Part shown: piece after piece, positions 1-7,982 of the stretch
How the letters are laid out: each line of letters opens with the position of its first letter
Position numbering within the stretch: the first letter of the stretch is position 1
Assembly: GCF_947169445.1 (NCBI RefSeq)
Contig: NZ_CAMVPU010000005.1
Span: forward strand, 1-64,000
DNA from: an uncultured Butyrivibrio sp.
Lineage (GTDB): Bacteria > Bacillota > Clostridia > Lachnospirales > Lachnospiraceae
DNA length: 64,000 nt
Reading direction: 5' to 3'
The notes under the pieces: model-generated
Databases searched by the model: none
Seen by the model: the letters and a program-made list of their open reading frames with translations, nothing else
What the model was told of the DNA's origin: nothing
Translations under genes and position numbers: made by a program

Positions 1-417
1 ATAATGCATAATATTTTTCTTGTAAGAAGGCTTAAGTTCAAGCAGCCAATCCTCTGCTTCTACCAGTGCACTGATAATAGATGTGATTCTAACAGAATAT
101 TTAAGTGCATACCGGCTTTCAGCTTCCCATCTTGTATACTCATTTGCATTTTTAACAATCTTCTTAGGAACAGAAATGCCATACTTTAGACAGTGTTCTT
201 TTATAAGCTTATCCAAATCATGGGTATATAATTCCTGAACACCATTAGGTTGATTATTATAGATACAATATTTCAGCATTTTCTCAATTGCCTGCTGAAC
301 ATGATATGAAGCAAGATTCTTCATATCTTTAAGCCCGTTGTTACTCTCATAATTGTAAATTGCCTGACGAGCCAACACCAAATCAGACAGCGCTTTTGTT
401 AGATATTCCTCATACAT
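1..417 (-). CDS. HEPN-domain protein, probable toxin of a HEPN/MNT pair (runs off the window)
   Basis: The reading frame is open from an ATG at 417 to the window edge (139 codons, no stop seen). The product is mostly helical, with a HEPN-like HVQQAIEKMLK segment and a later THDLDKL motif, as in PF05168-type HEPN proteins. Its start overlaps the end of the upstream nucleotidyltransferase gene by 8 bp, so the two are probably translationally coupled. In known HEPN/MNT modules the HEPN protein is an RNase toxin and the MNT protein neutralises it. I do not see a clear R-x4-6-H RNase motif in the visible part, so nuclease activity is not shown. Confidence 0.8.
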   Translation of the reverse strand, partial: MYEEYLTKALSDLVLARQAIYNYESNNGLKDMKNLASYHVQQAIEKMLKYCIYNNQPNGVQELYTHDLDKLIKEHCLKYGISVPKKIVKNANEYTRWEAESRYALKYSVRITSIISALVEAEDWLLELKPSYKKNIMHY

Positions 418-790
418 TCTTAAAGATAATCTTTCCTTTCGTTAGTATATCTCTTGCAACAAATTCTTTGCTCTTATCCAGTGCAGCCTGAGAATTAAAA
501 GTCAATATATCATAATCCTGATCTTCGCTTATCTTATAGAGCTTTGTTTTGAAGTCATCATATGCCTTTGATCTAAACAACCTTGACCTCGTAACATTAC
601 TTACAATAGCAAGGTCTATGTCAGACTTGTTAGTACATCTTTTTTCCAAAGACGAGCCAAACAGGTAAATTGTATCAATCAACTTACACTCTGCTGCTAT
701 CTTGATTATTTCTTCAATAATATCCTTCTTTATGTCTGCAACCTCAAAAGAGTCACCAACATTATTCTTCATTGTTACGATATTGCACAT
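410..790 (-). CDS. MNT-type minimal nucleotidyltransferase, probable antitoxin
   Basis: This small protein (126 aa) carries the polymerase-beta nucleotidyltransferase signature: FGSS followed about ten residues later by DIDLAIV, giving GS-x10-D-x-D. I chose the ATG at 790 because AAAGGAG lies six bases upstream; the ATG at 805 has no good ribosome binding site. It precedes the HEPN gene and overlaps it by 8 bp, the usual antitoxin-first order. Related MntA proteins neutralise their partner by adding AMP; that activity is inferred from family and context only. Confidence 0.82.
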   Translation of the reverse strand: MCNIVTMKNNVGDSFEVADIKKDIIEEIIKIAAECKLIDTIYLFGSSLEKRCTNKSDIDLAIVSNVTRSRLFRSKAYDDFKTKLYKISEDQDYDILTFNSQAALDKSKEFVARDILTKGKIIFKNV

Positions 791-928
791 GATAACTCCT
801 TTCATCGCAAATTATAACCGGCAGATTATCAAACGAGCATTCGCCTACACATGCCCTAGTTTTCGTATATGCTTTGATACAATTATAATAACAAAAACAG
901 GGTGGTATTTCTACTATGGTAAAATCAT

Positions 929-973
929 GCGAATTTGTTACTGAAACACACAGATTGCGAGTGAACCGTGACG
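929..973 (+). repeat. degenerate copy of the right end of the 145-bp repeat
   Basis: The segment begins GCGAATTTGTTACTG and ends GCGAGTGAACCGTGAC. This follows the right third of the full elements (for example 39331-39374) with scattered mismatches. It lies between the divergent MNT and corA genes. Confidence 0.5.
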
Positions 974-1018
974 ATTTACGTGCTATCATATAATTAAGTA
1001 TTTCCGGGGAGGTATCTC

Positions 1019-1936
1019 ATGTTTTTCCTTATAAAAAATCAGCTTGAAGAATGCAGTGCGGAGCAGTGCCATGATGCGGCATCACCTTTTGTTGCGGTGC
1101 TCACGCCCTCTCAGTGGACTCAGCAAAGTGAAAACTTCGATATGGGAATAGATTTCGACATCAACAGTGAAGAGATTTTCACCACAAAGGCTGAAGTGAA
1201 CTACGATTCACTGACAGGTACTTTTTATATTCCAACCCAGTCTTCGCGTTCATCTTCGCCCCACGGATTTTCTTTTGTTCTTGATGAAACCGGAATTGTA
1301 TTCATAGATGAGAGTGATACTGCCCTAACCATTGTTAAAAGAATCCAGAATTACAAGAGATGGAAAAAGCCGTGTCTAGAGCGCTTTTTATATGACTTCT
1401 TGGAACTTATCATTCATAACGACCTTAGAATAATGCAGAAATACGAGCTTGAGCTCGATAGTCTGGAAAAAGAGATTATGTCAAATGCTGAGACCGCCCA
1501 TATGGAGCGCAACAACGAGATTCGCGGTGACATGAGAGATCTGCGAATTCATTATGAGCAGCTTTTAGATTTTGGTCAGGAGCTTGAAGAAAACGAAAAC
1601 GGATTTTTCAAAGAAGAAAACCTGCGATACTTCCACATGTTTTCCAGCCGTGTTGACAGGCTGTATGATTCAGCCACACACCTTCGTGACTACACCATCC
1701 AGCTCAATGACTTGTATCAGTCACAGCTTGATGTCCGTCAGAACAGAATAATGACTGTCCTGACAGTGGTTACAACAATATTCATGCCGCTAACACTAAT
1801 CGTAGGCTGGTACGGAATGAACTTTAAGTATATGCCTGAGCTGGAATCCAGAATCGGATACCCTGTTGTAATCATATTGAGTATTCTAATTGTTGTAGGA
1901 AGTCTGACATTCTTTAAGATAAAGAAGATATTATAA
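1019..1936 (+). CDS. CorA-family divalent cation channel
   Basis: The 305-residue product has a soluble alpha/beta N-terminal part, a long helical region (about 110-235), and two C-terminal membrane helices. The family signature YGMNF follows the first helix (GMN at about 266-268), and a basic KIKKIL tail ends the protein. CorA channels carry Mg2+ (or Co2+/Ni2+) across the cytoplasmic membrane as pentamers. GGGGAGGT just before the ATG supports the start. No M-box riboswitch is visible upstream. A strong hairpin terminator follows the gene. Confidence 0.88.
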   Translation: MFFLIKNQLEECSAEQCHDAASPFVAVLTPSQWTQQSENFDMGIDFDINSEEIFTTKAEVNYDSLTGTFYIPTQSSRSSSPHGFSFVLDETGIVFIDESDTALTIVKRIQNYKRWKKPCLERFLYDFLELIIHNDLRIMQKYELELDSLEKEIMSNAETAHMERNNEIRGDMRDLRIHYEQLLDFGQELEENENGFFKEENLRYFHMFSSRVDRLYDSATHLRDYTIQLNDLYQSQLDVRQNRIMTVLTVVTTIFMPLTLIVGWYGMNFKYMPELESRIGYPVVIILSILIVVGSLTFFKIKKIL

Positions 1937-1940
1937 CGTA

Positions 1941-1985
1941 AAAAAAGACTGAAAACCAGGTATTTACTGACTTTCAGTCTTTTTT
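1941..1985 (+). terminator. intrinsic terminator after the CorA-family gene
   Basis: AAAAAAGACTGAAA (1941-1954) pairs with TTTCAGTCTTTTT (1972-1985). The A/T flanks make it potentially bidirectional, so it may also serve the convergent QueT-type gene. Confidence 0.85.
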
Positions 1986-1993
1986 AATTTCTT

Positions 1994-2029
1994 GTTACTG
2001 GAGCGAGCTGCATGCGAGTAAACAGTAAC
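1994..2029 (+). repeat. 36-bp solo unit of the dispersed repeat family
   Basis: The unit begins GTTACTG and ends CAGTAAC, and nearly matches the last 36 bp of the 145-bp elements at 39230 and 42222. It sits between the corA terminator and the stop codon of the QueT-type gene. No flanking duplication is seen. Confidence 0.7.
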
Positions 2030-2032
2030 ACC

Positions 2033-2578
2033 TCATGCCTTCTGCTGCTGGAAAATAGCTTCCTTTCTTGGCTCAAGAGCATGTAATAAGATCATGCCCA
2101 GTATGAAGCAGGAAATAACCTCTCCGATACCAACTGTCAGCATAAAGAATGGAAGTGTTCCCTCCATGTGATATACATGGATAAGTACTGGAGGAACAAC
2201 AAGCACGTTTGCAACAATTGGAGGAATTGGGCAAAGCCACTTCTTCACCATAGATGTGCAGTAATAATCAGGGTTTCCTGGTGCCTTAAATCCATGAGCA
2301 ATATAATATGTTACAAGTGCTCCTACAAGTGTAGCAAGTGAACCAAAGATTGTGTCAAGAAGCATGCAGCCTGTAAGTGTGTTGGCAATGATGCATCCTA
2401 CAAACAATCCAGGGATTGCTGCTGGTGTGAAGAAAGGCAGAATAGTGAGTGCCTCTGAAAAACGAACCTGAATCGCATAGTTAGCAAGTCCAAGTGCATT
2501 TGCAAGTAGTGTAAGAACTACATAAAGAGCTGCAATAGCCGCAGCCTGGGTGATGAATAATACCTTTTTGTTTTGCAT
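2033..2578 (-). CDS. queT: QueT-family queuosine precursor transporter
   Basis: This is a hydrophobic protein of 181 aa with about five membrane segments. The stretch QVRFSEALTILPFFTPAAIPG is typical of the QueT family (PF06177), thought to act as substrate-binding membrane subunits for uptake of queuosine precursors (preQ0/preQ1). I chose the ATG at 2578, eight bases after AAAGGAG, rather than the ATG at 2620, because the latter would start inside the leader. A preQ1-I-like aptamer overlaps the ribosome binding site, which supports the substrate. Substrate specificity is inferred. Confidence 0.85.
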   Translation of the reverse strand: MQNKKVLFITQAAAIAALYVVLTLLANALGLANYAIQVRFSEALTILPFFTPAAIPGLFVGCIIANTLTGCMLLDTIFGSLATLVGALVTYYIAHGFKAPGNPDYYCTSMVKKWLCPIPPIVANVLVVPPVLIHVYHMEGTLPFFMLTVGIGEVISCFILGMILLHALEPRKEAIFQQQKA

Positions 2579-2586
2579 TTTAAATT

Positions 2587-2628
2587 CTCCTTTAGTTTTG
2601 TTTAGTGTCAGGAAGGTCACGAACTGAC
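2587..2628 (-). promoter_or_regulatory. candidate preQ1-I riboswitch in the queT leader
   Basis: On the minus strand a five-base stem GTCAG/CTGAC encloses a 12-nt loop beginning TTC. An A-rich tail, ACTAAACAAAACTAAAGG, follows and runs into the Shine-Dalgarno sequence. This is the compact H-type pseudoknot layout of class I preQ1 riboswitches: short stem, loop beginning UUC, tail AAAAAACUA. Because the tail overlaps AAAGGAG, binding of preQ1 would be expected to block translation initiation. Confidence 0.72.
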
Positions 2629-2674
2629 ATTAGTGCAACTTTGGTATATTACCACGTAAAAATTTATTTGTCCA

Positions 2675-2733
2675 CATAAAAAAATAAGGCTGATGCATAT
2701 ACTTGATATTACAAGCATTTCGTGCATCAGCCT
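2675..2733 (-). terminator. intrinsic terminator after the 122-aa hypothetical gene
   Basis: AGGCTGATGCA (2687-2697) pairs with TGCATCAGCCT (2723-2733). On the minus strand the hairpin is followed by TTATTTTTTT. Confidence 0.85.
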
Positions 2734-2749
2734 CAAATCATTCTAATCT

Positions 2750-3118
2750 TTATGCAGTTTTCAATAATACATCATCCATACAGCTCTCAAGGATCTGATA
2801 GAACCTGGTAGCCTGTTCCTCTCTTGAAGAACCATAAATTCCATCAAACTGTTCATAGAGCATTTCTACAAGCTCTTCCATGCTGTCGGAATAATCAGTA
2901 TTTCTGTACTTGGCAAACTCACCGCTTCCACTCTTGATGGCTGTCTCAACTGCTGCCTTCAGTCTGCTCTCAGCGTCATTCATAATGCACTCTGCAGATT
3001 CATAAATTCTGGCAGCTTCATTAGTATACTCAGACAACTCCTCAAGTCTCTTGGCAACATGAACTGATTCGATCCAGTAGCTGATTATCTCCTCCATAGC
3101 TTTTCCTGTGTAACTCAT
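2750..3118 (-). CDS. hypothetical helical cytoplasmic protein
   Basis: The product is about 122 aa, acidic and predicted helical, with no signal peptide or membrane segment. I do not recognise the family. I chose the ATG at 3118, nine bases after GGGAGGT; ATGs at 3124 and further upstream are in frame, but the first is only three bases from that site. The gene stands alone, with its own terminator downstream. Confidence 0.6.
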   Translation of the reverse strand: MSYTGKAMEEIISYWIESVHVAKRLEELSEYTNEAARIYESAECIMNDAESRLKAAVETAIKSGSGEFAKYRNTDYSDSMEELVEMLYEQFDGIYGSSREEQATRFYQILESCMDDVLLKTA

Positions 3119-3344
3119 CCCCATTGTACCTCCCATAACCTGTAAATCAACGGATAATAAATAATAATCCACTTCATATTGTATTATAAAAAGAACTAAT
3201 ACACAAGATAATGTATATTTTCTTTAAAGCTTTATAAAGATATCCCAAATAGTTTACACTCTTTTTAGAATATATAGTATATAATTTTCTTATAGCTACT
3301 AAATATTGTATTTGCTTTTTGAAAAAGTTGTGGGAGGGGAAAAA

Positions 3345-3524
3345 ATGGAGTACTCGTATTCAAAAGGTCTTTCTATGGTCAGATGTCCAAGAACAATAGA
3401 TGCAATTAAGCTCCACAACAGATATATTGATCCTAAGGCTTTGGAGATGAGGATAAAAAGCCTTACATCAGTTAGTCTCCTGATTGCAGCAGCAGCTTTG
3501 TCGCTATTATTATCGATTATGTAA
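3345..3524 (+). CDS. 59-aa small protein with C-terminal membrane helix
   Basis: The start is an ATG placed five bases after GGGAGGGG, a strong ribosome binding site. The N-terminal 40 residues are polar and basic, including MVRCPRTIDAIKLHNRYID. The last roughly 17 residues (SVSLLIAAAALSLLLSI) form one hydrophobic helix, a tail-anchored layout. A perfect hairpin follows the gene, supporting a real short transcription unit. Function is unknown. Confidence 0.6.
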   Translation: MEYSYSKGLSMVRCPRTIDAIKLHNRYIDPKALEMRIKSLTSVSLLIAAAALSLLLSIM

Positions 3525-3570
3525 TGAACATTCTCCCCAATGTCCTTACTTTGATACACCTCCATGTTAC

Positions 3571-3614
3571 AGCAAAAGGCATGTGTACACATCCCGGTAC
3601 ACATGCCTTTTGCT
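3571..3614. terminator. 18-bp perfect hairpin between convergent genes
   Basis: An 18-bp perfect stem (3571-3588 with 3597-3614; core AAAAGGCATGTGTAC) has an 8-base loop. It lies between the small-protein gene and the convergent secreted-protein gene. Uridine tracts are weak on both sides, so termination efficiency is uncertain. Confidence 0.65.
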
Positions 3615-3632
3615 ATTATATAACTACATTTT

Positions 3633-4232
3633 TTATTTATATCTTGTAGCTACTCTCTTTTCCTGCTTGCCGTTGTTATTCCAATGATTCAAAAGCGCAT
3701 CTCCGTTAATACCACATGCTGCTCTTAAATCCGGATAATTGATGTAATAATACCATGCATTAAATTCAAGATTATTTCCCGGATACTGCATAAGTGTTGC
3801 TACTGTAGGATCTGATAATGCCGGGTCCATGTTAAGAACATGTACTTCAAGATCAATATAATGATCTGCATTCTTATAAGGATCTTCATTAGGATACAGA
3901 TAGAAATGGATAATTCCTACAGCCTCATCAGCACCAACATATACTGTGAGTGTATCATTTCCACTTACACACTTACACTGAAGATAAGTTCCCTTACTGG
4001 TATGAGTACTTACAGTCCAGTTATACTTAAGCTGCGAAAACATCTGAACTGAATGTGAACTTCCCGCATTGATCCAATAACAGGTTCCGCCTACAAAATC
4101 AAATCCATATGGATACTTGTACAGCTTATCGTCCGGATTATAAGACGATGCCTTTACTGTTACGCAGGATAATGAGAAACAAACCGTCATTAACAGAATC
4201 ATTCCAACCAATTGCTTTACGATTTTTTTCAT
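3633..4232 (-). CDS. secreted hypothetical protein with C-terminal YYxxxYPDL repeat motif
   Basis: This 199-residue protein has a clear signal peptide: MKKIVKQ, then a hydrophobic core (LVGMILLMTVCFSLSCV) with cleavage probably near VKA. The middle is beta-rich. The C-terminus contains NAWYYYINYPDLRAACG followed by LLNHWNNNGKQEKRVA. This resembles the repeat of about 45 residues (YYxxKYPDLxxAxG...H...G..EGR.A) seen in cell-surface proteins of clostridia, here as a single unit. An internal cysteine near the cleavage region could alternatively make it a lipoprotein. Function is unknown. Confidence 0.72.
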   Translation of the reverse strand: MKKIVKQLVGMILLMTVCFSLSCVTVKASSYNPDDKLYKYPYGFDFVGGTCYWINAGSSHSVQMFSQLKYNWTVSTHTSKGTYLQCKCVSGNDTLTVYVGADEAVGIIHFYLYPNEDPYKNADHYIDLEVHVLNMDPALSDPTVATLMQYPGNNLEFNAWYYYINYPDLRAACGINGDALLNHWNNNGKQEKRVATRYK

Positions 4233-4485
4233 ATACGTTTACCTCACTATTAAAAAGCCAATCGATAGTAATTCATAATCTTCCACTATCTAAATTATAA
4301 GCTCCACATATCGGTATTACACATAAATATTCTCTTAAAACAATTAATAAACAGTGAAAAAATAACTGTTGTCGGCTGAGTATTTACTTAGTAAACTTAT
4401 ATATGGTGGATTCACGAAAAATAATGCCGGAATCACCATAGACCTCAGGTCTTTCTTATAATCATAATCACATGGAGGAAACAAA

Positions 4486-5007
4486 ATGGCACAGAACCCA
4501 ATAGTCACAATCACAATGGAAAATGGAGATGTCATCAAGGCAGAGCTTTATCCTGAAATTGCTCCCAACACAGTTAACAACTTCATTTCTCTTATAAAGA
4601 AGAATTTTTACGACGGACTTATTTTCCACAGAGTCATCAACGGCTTTATGCTCCAGGGCGGAGATCCACAGGGAACAGGAATGGGCGGCCCAGGCTACGA
4701 CATAAAGGGAGAGTTTTCATCAAATGGTTTCAAGAACGATCTCAAGCACACAGAAGGCGTTCTTTCAATGGCCAGATCCATGATGCCTGATTCAGCAGGT
4801 TCTCAGTTCTTTATCATGCACAAAAAAGCTCCTCACCTTGATGGCGACTATGCTGCATTCGGTAAGGTTACAGAAGGCATGGAAGTTGTCAATAAGATTG
4901 CTGAAGTTGAGACAGACTGGAGCGATCGTCCTACAACTCCTCAGGTTATGAAGACTGTAACAGTTGAAACCTTCGGTGTTGATTATCCGGAACCAGAAAA
5001 GGCCTGA
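4486..5007 (+). CDS. cyclophilin-type peptidyl-prolyl cis-trans isomerase
   Basis: The 173-residue product matches a full bacterial cyclophilin. It has the catalytic FHRVINGFMLQGGDPQGTG segment (arginine about residue 50), SAGSQFFIM, and HLDGDYAAFGKV. There is no signal peptide, so it acts in the cytoplasm, catalysing proline isomerisation during protein folding. GGAGG precedes the ATG. A strong bidirectional terminator follows. Confidence 0.95.
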   Translation: MAQNPIVTITMENGDVIKAELYPEIAPNTVNNFISLIKKNFYDGLIFHRVINGFMLQGGDPQGTGMGGPGYDIKGEFSSNGFKNDLKHTEGVLSMARSMMPDSAGSQFFIMHKKAPHLDGDYAAFGKVTEGMEVVNKIAEVETDWSDRPTTPQVMKTVTVETFGVDYPEPEKA

Positions 5008-5046
5008 TTTATAGTAATCCAGGAATATATAGAATACTAAAAAATA

Positions 5047-5088
5047 AGACGTATAAGTCGGTTAAAATAGTTAACGACTTATACGTCT
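5047..5088. terminator. bidirectional terminator between cyclophilin and the Bat operon
   Basis: AGACGTATAAGTCG (5047-5060) pairs with CGACTTATACGTCT (5075-5088). A T-rich tract follows on the plus strand and TTATTTTTT on the minus strand, so it can end both convergent units. Confidence 0.85.
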
Positions 5089-5131
5089 CTTCTTTTTCCT
5101 AAGCCAGATTTTTCAGCTCTTTTCCCAAAAC

Positions 5132-5911
5132 TCACCAGGGCTTATAGCCGCCTCCGCCTTCTCCGCCAAGGCTTCCGCCATCTTCATCACCGGAACCGTA
5201 CTTATAATACTTATCCAGGTCATCCTGCTCCTGTCTGCGCTCTTCCATAGCATCTTTTTTCTTACGATCAAGCTGATCCTTCTGCTTTTTCTCACGCTCT
5301 GACTGGCTTTGATCGTTGTCACTACTCTGGTCCTGATCGTCGTTTGAATTCTGCTCCTGATCTGAATCATCAGAATCGGAATCCCCACTTCCATTTTCAA
5401 TCTGATCAATAAGCCTTTCTATATCCTCCTTGAGCTGCTGGGCATCATCATCTCTGTGCCCCTGCCCATCTGCGGTAGCCCAATCATTCTCAAGCAGAGT
5501 ATCCCTTGCCTTGTACAAAACTATCAGCGCAGTATCCACCTTATCCTGGGTAGAAAGATCCGTGTAATCGATACTGTACACCATTGAAAGCGCAAGATTT
5601 ATCCTGACGCTGCACTCCTTTTGTCCAAAGGGTAAAAGAGATAGCGCCTTAGTAAAATATCCGATGGCGCTGTTATAATCCTGCTGCTCGTAGGCTACAT
5701 TTCCAAGATTATAATATGGAAGATAACTCTCCGGCGTGTTAAGTGTAAGCAGGCCCTCTTCCTTCTCCGTCAGATACTCACCATATTCATAGGCTTTGAC
5801 AAAGCTATGGTTATTAATAATCTTTGTCAAAAGAACTACTGACATAATTCCAAGCAAAAGCGCTACGGCAATCATTATATAAACCTTAAGAGGAATCTTT
5901 TTCAAATTCAT
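5132..5911 (-). CDS. TPR protein with acidic low-complexity tail (BatC-like)
   Basis: The product (259 aa) has one N-terminal membrane helix (about 8-30) and a TPR region around residues 55-135 (YYNLGNVAYEQQDYNSAIGYFTKAL). A long acidic, D/S/Q-rich stretch follows, then a glycine-rich end closing in YKPW. It is the last gene of the MoxR/Bat operon, in the place of BatC-type TPR proteins. I chose the ATG at 5911, nine bases after GGGGAG; an in-frame GTG at 5917 is too close to that site. The charged tail probably faces the outside, but topology is inferred. Confidence 0.75.
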   Translation of the reverse strand: MNLKKIPLKVYIMIAVALLLGIMSVVLLTKIINNHSFVKAYEYGEYLTEKEEGLLTLNTPESYLPYYNLGNVAYEQQDYNSAIGYFTKALSLLPFGQKECSVRINLALSMVYSIDYTDLSTQDKVDTALIVLYKARDTLLENDWATADGQGHRDDDAQQLKEDIERLIDQIENGSGDSDSDDSDQEQNSNDDQDQSSDNDQSQSEREKKQKDQLDRKKKDAMEERRQEQDDLDKYYKYGSGDEDGGSLGGEGGGGYKPW

Positions 5912-5913
5912 GA

Positions 5914-6876
5914 TCACAGTCTCCCCTTTCTGATAAATATAACTGTTTCAATCAGCAGCATCACTGCCAAAAGAGCTGCATAGTAATAGTAGGTATCCAC
6001 ATACCTCTCAGCTCCGTCCGCTCTTTCAACAACGGTCTGACTCTGCTCTTTTATTATCTCGATCAATCCCGCCAAAGCAGCATTACCATCATTCAGATTC
6101 AGATATGTAACTCCAAGATCCTCGGCAATTGACCTGAGGTTCTCCTCATCTATCTTGGAAACCGCATCCTGGCCGGTTTCATAATCATAGATATATCTGT
6201 AGTTTTCCTTCATCCTGCCGCCGCTTTCAGTTCCATAGCCCAGCACAGCGCCGGAATCTATGTATCCTGCAAAATCAGCATAGGAAGTATCACTCTTTCT
6301 TTCGTTTGTCACCTCGCCATCACTTATATAGAAAACTATGGTCTTTCGGTTTTCTTTTTTATCCGATGACTTCAAAAGAGCTTCAATATCATAGTACGGA
6401 GTGGCAAGGTCACTTCCGTAGGCATAGTAGCTTTCAGGAGTTGCCAAGAGATCCACCATATCCGCGATATATTTAAGATCCTGGGTAAAAGGTGACAGAA
6501 CATGAGAAGTATCATCAAAGGTCACAAGACCAAAATTACTTCCCGCCAGCTCATTTAAAATATAATTAACATCTGCTCTTACGCCCTGCATTCTGGAATT
6601 TCTGCCGTTGTAATCCAGCGCCCACATACTGATGGTGCTGTCTATTACAAACAAAACGTCCAGGTTCTTGGCCGCAAATTCATAGCTTGTCTCCACCGTC
6701 ACCGGTCTAAGGCCGATGATAAATGCCAGAACATATATGATCAAAAGCCTTCCTATGGAAAAAAGCTTATCCAGTACTCTTGTCCTGTTTCTGACTATTA
6801 TGAAAACGGTAAAAGAAAACAATCCGATAAATGCCAGAAGCATAAGCCCAATTGGAATAATAGGTTGTATTCTCAT
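5914..6876 (-). CDS. BatB-like membrane protein with von Willebrand A domain
   Basis: The 320-residue protein has two N-terminal membrane helices, a vWA domain (about 70-280) and one C-terminal helix. The metal-site motif is VIDSTIS, with threonine in the place of the first serine of DxSxS; a second acidic loop is YISDGEV. The start ATG overlaps the stop of the upstream BatA-like gene (ATGA). A longer in-frame start at 6921 would lie inside that gene. BatB proteins are thought to display a metal-dependent binding domain outside the membrane, working with the MoxR ATPase. Confidence 0.82.
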   Translation of the reverse strand: MRIQPIIPIGLMLLAFIGLFSFTVFIIVRNRTRVLDKLFSIGRLLIIYVLAFIIGLRPVTVETSYEFAAKNLDVLFVIDSTISMWALDYNGRNSRMQGVRADVNYILNELAGSNFGLVTFDDTSHVLSPFTQDLKYIADMVDLLATPESYYAYGSDLATPYYDIEALLKSSDKKENRKTIVFYISDGEVTNERKSDTSYADFAGYIDSGAVLGYGTESGGRMKENYRYIYDYETGQDAVSKIDEENLRSIAEDLGVTYLNLNDGNAALAGLIEIIKEQSQTVVERADGAERYVDTYYYYAALLAVMLLIETVIFIRKGRL

Positions 6877-7982
6877 TTCTGCAGTACCAATCCTGCCAGG
6901 CTGGTAAAGGCCAGGCAACAAAACAAAATAATATAAGCATTCCTTGGCATATCCTGTGTCTGTCTGGACATGACCATATTTATCGTCATAACCTCCTGTT
7001 TCTGGATATTCTGTACTATCGCAGAAACCGGAAGGCTTGGAGTTCTCACATACAAAAGACCTCCTGTATTTCTGATAGCTTTATCAAGCTCATTTTTGCA
7101 CTCAGAATACAGATATCTCTCGTCCTTATAGAAATTCTCCTCAGATGGGAAGATTCCAAACACCGTAACCTTGTTCTTTTTACAATAATTTGAAGCTTCC
7201 TGAAGGTCCATGATCTCTTTTCCGAAGACATTGAGCTGATTATCAGTGCTCATGATGATAACCCTGGTTCTCTCAGAGTCATTGATATAGGGAAAAGAAT
7301 AAAGTGCCGTACCAAGGCCCTCACCGATAAGTGAAGAGCCCCTTGAATCATTATTGTATAGGGTTCCCGCATCATAGTAGGCAAGCTCATCCAAAAGGTC
7401 ATAATACCTTGCCACCACATCGTCAGGCATCTCTGATACATACTCATAATTATCGTAAATGTCCTCATAGAGCTCTTTTTGCAGGACAAAATAATCAGAA
7501 AGCTCATCAAGCCTGTCTGCTACATAATCGTAATCATCGGTAAGGGGCACATAGGTAACAGAGGAAGTATTGAAAATGCTCACTCCTATCCTGTCCCCGG
7601 CAAGTCCTCTGACCACGCCCTTTAGATAGTCCACAAGCTCCCTGTTCTGCTCATACAGAGAATAAGAAACATCCATACAGATGATAATGTCCCTCTTTTT
7701 AACCCCTGTATAAACATCCTGCTTCTTATAAGGCCTTGCCACCAGAACAAGTGACGCTAATACGCTGCCTGCAAGCCCAAGGGCCAGAACAGCCCTCAGA
7801 ATATTGTATCTTCTGCTGATATCCTTATAAATGTCCGAATTTCTTATCAGAGCGGTATTGGCTGCCCTGATGCCGGTATCAAACCTGTCCTTGCCTTTTC
7901 TGCGCAAAAAGAGTGTGATCAAGACCACCAGTGCAAAGACAAGGATTCCGGCAAGAATTACCCAACCATGCATTATCTCCAT
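6873..7982 (-). CDS. BatA-like membrane protein with von Willebrand A domain
   Basis: This is a 369-residue protein with an N-terminal helix, a second helix near 62-82, a vWA domain and a C-terminal helix. The MIDAS motif is intact (CMDVSYS). The vWA domain holds a tyrosine- and acid-rich insertion of about 70 residues (ELYEDIYDNYEYVSEM...), larger than usual. The ATG at 7982 has AGGAG ten bases upstream. An alternative ATG at 7973 overlaps the upstream stop as TAATG. Role in the Bat complex is inferred from domain and neighbours. Confidence 0.82.
   Translation of the reverse strand: MEIMHGWVILAGILVFALVVLITLFLRRKGKDRFDTGIRAANTALIRNSDIYKDISRRYNILRAVLALGLAGSVLASLVLVARPYKKQDVYTGVKKRDIIICMDVSYSLYEQNRELVDYLKGVVRGLAGDRIGVSIFNTSSVTYVPLTDDYDYVADRLDELSDYFVLQKELYEDIYDNYEYVSEMPDDVVARYYDLLDELAYYDAGTLYNNDSRGSSLIGEGLGTALYSFPYINDSERTRVIIMSTDNQLNVFGKEIMDLQEASNYCKKNKVTVFGIFPSEENFYKDERYLYSECKNELDKAIRNTGGLLYVRTPSLPVSAIVQNIQKQEVMTINMVMSRQTQDMPRNAYIILFCCLAFTSLAGLVLQK

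Noticed and set aside
791..1018. M-box magnesium riboswitch before the CorA-family gene
   Set aside because: No M-box signature sequences were seen; the region instead contains a decayed repeat end.
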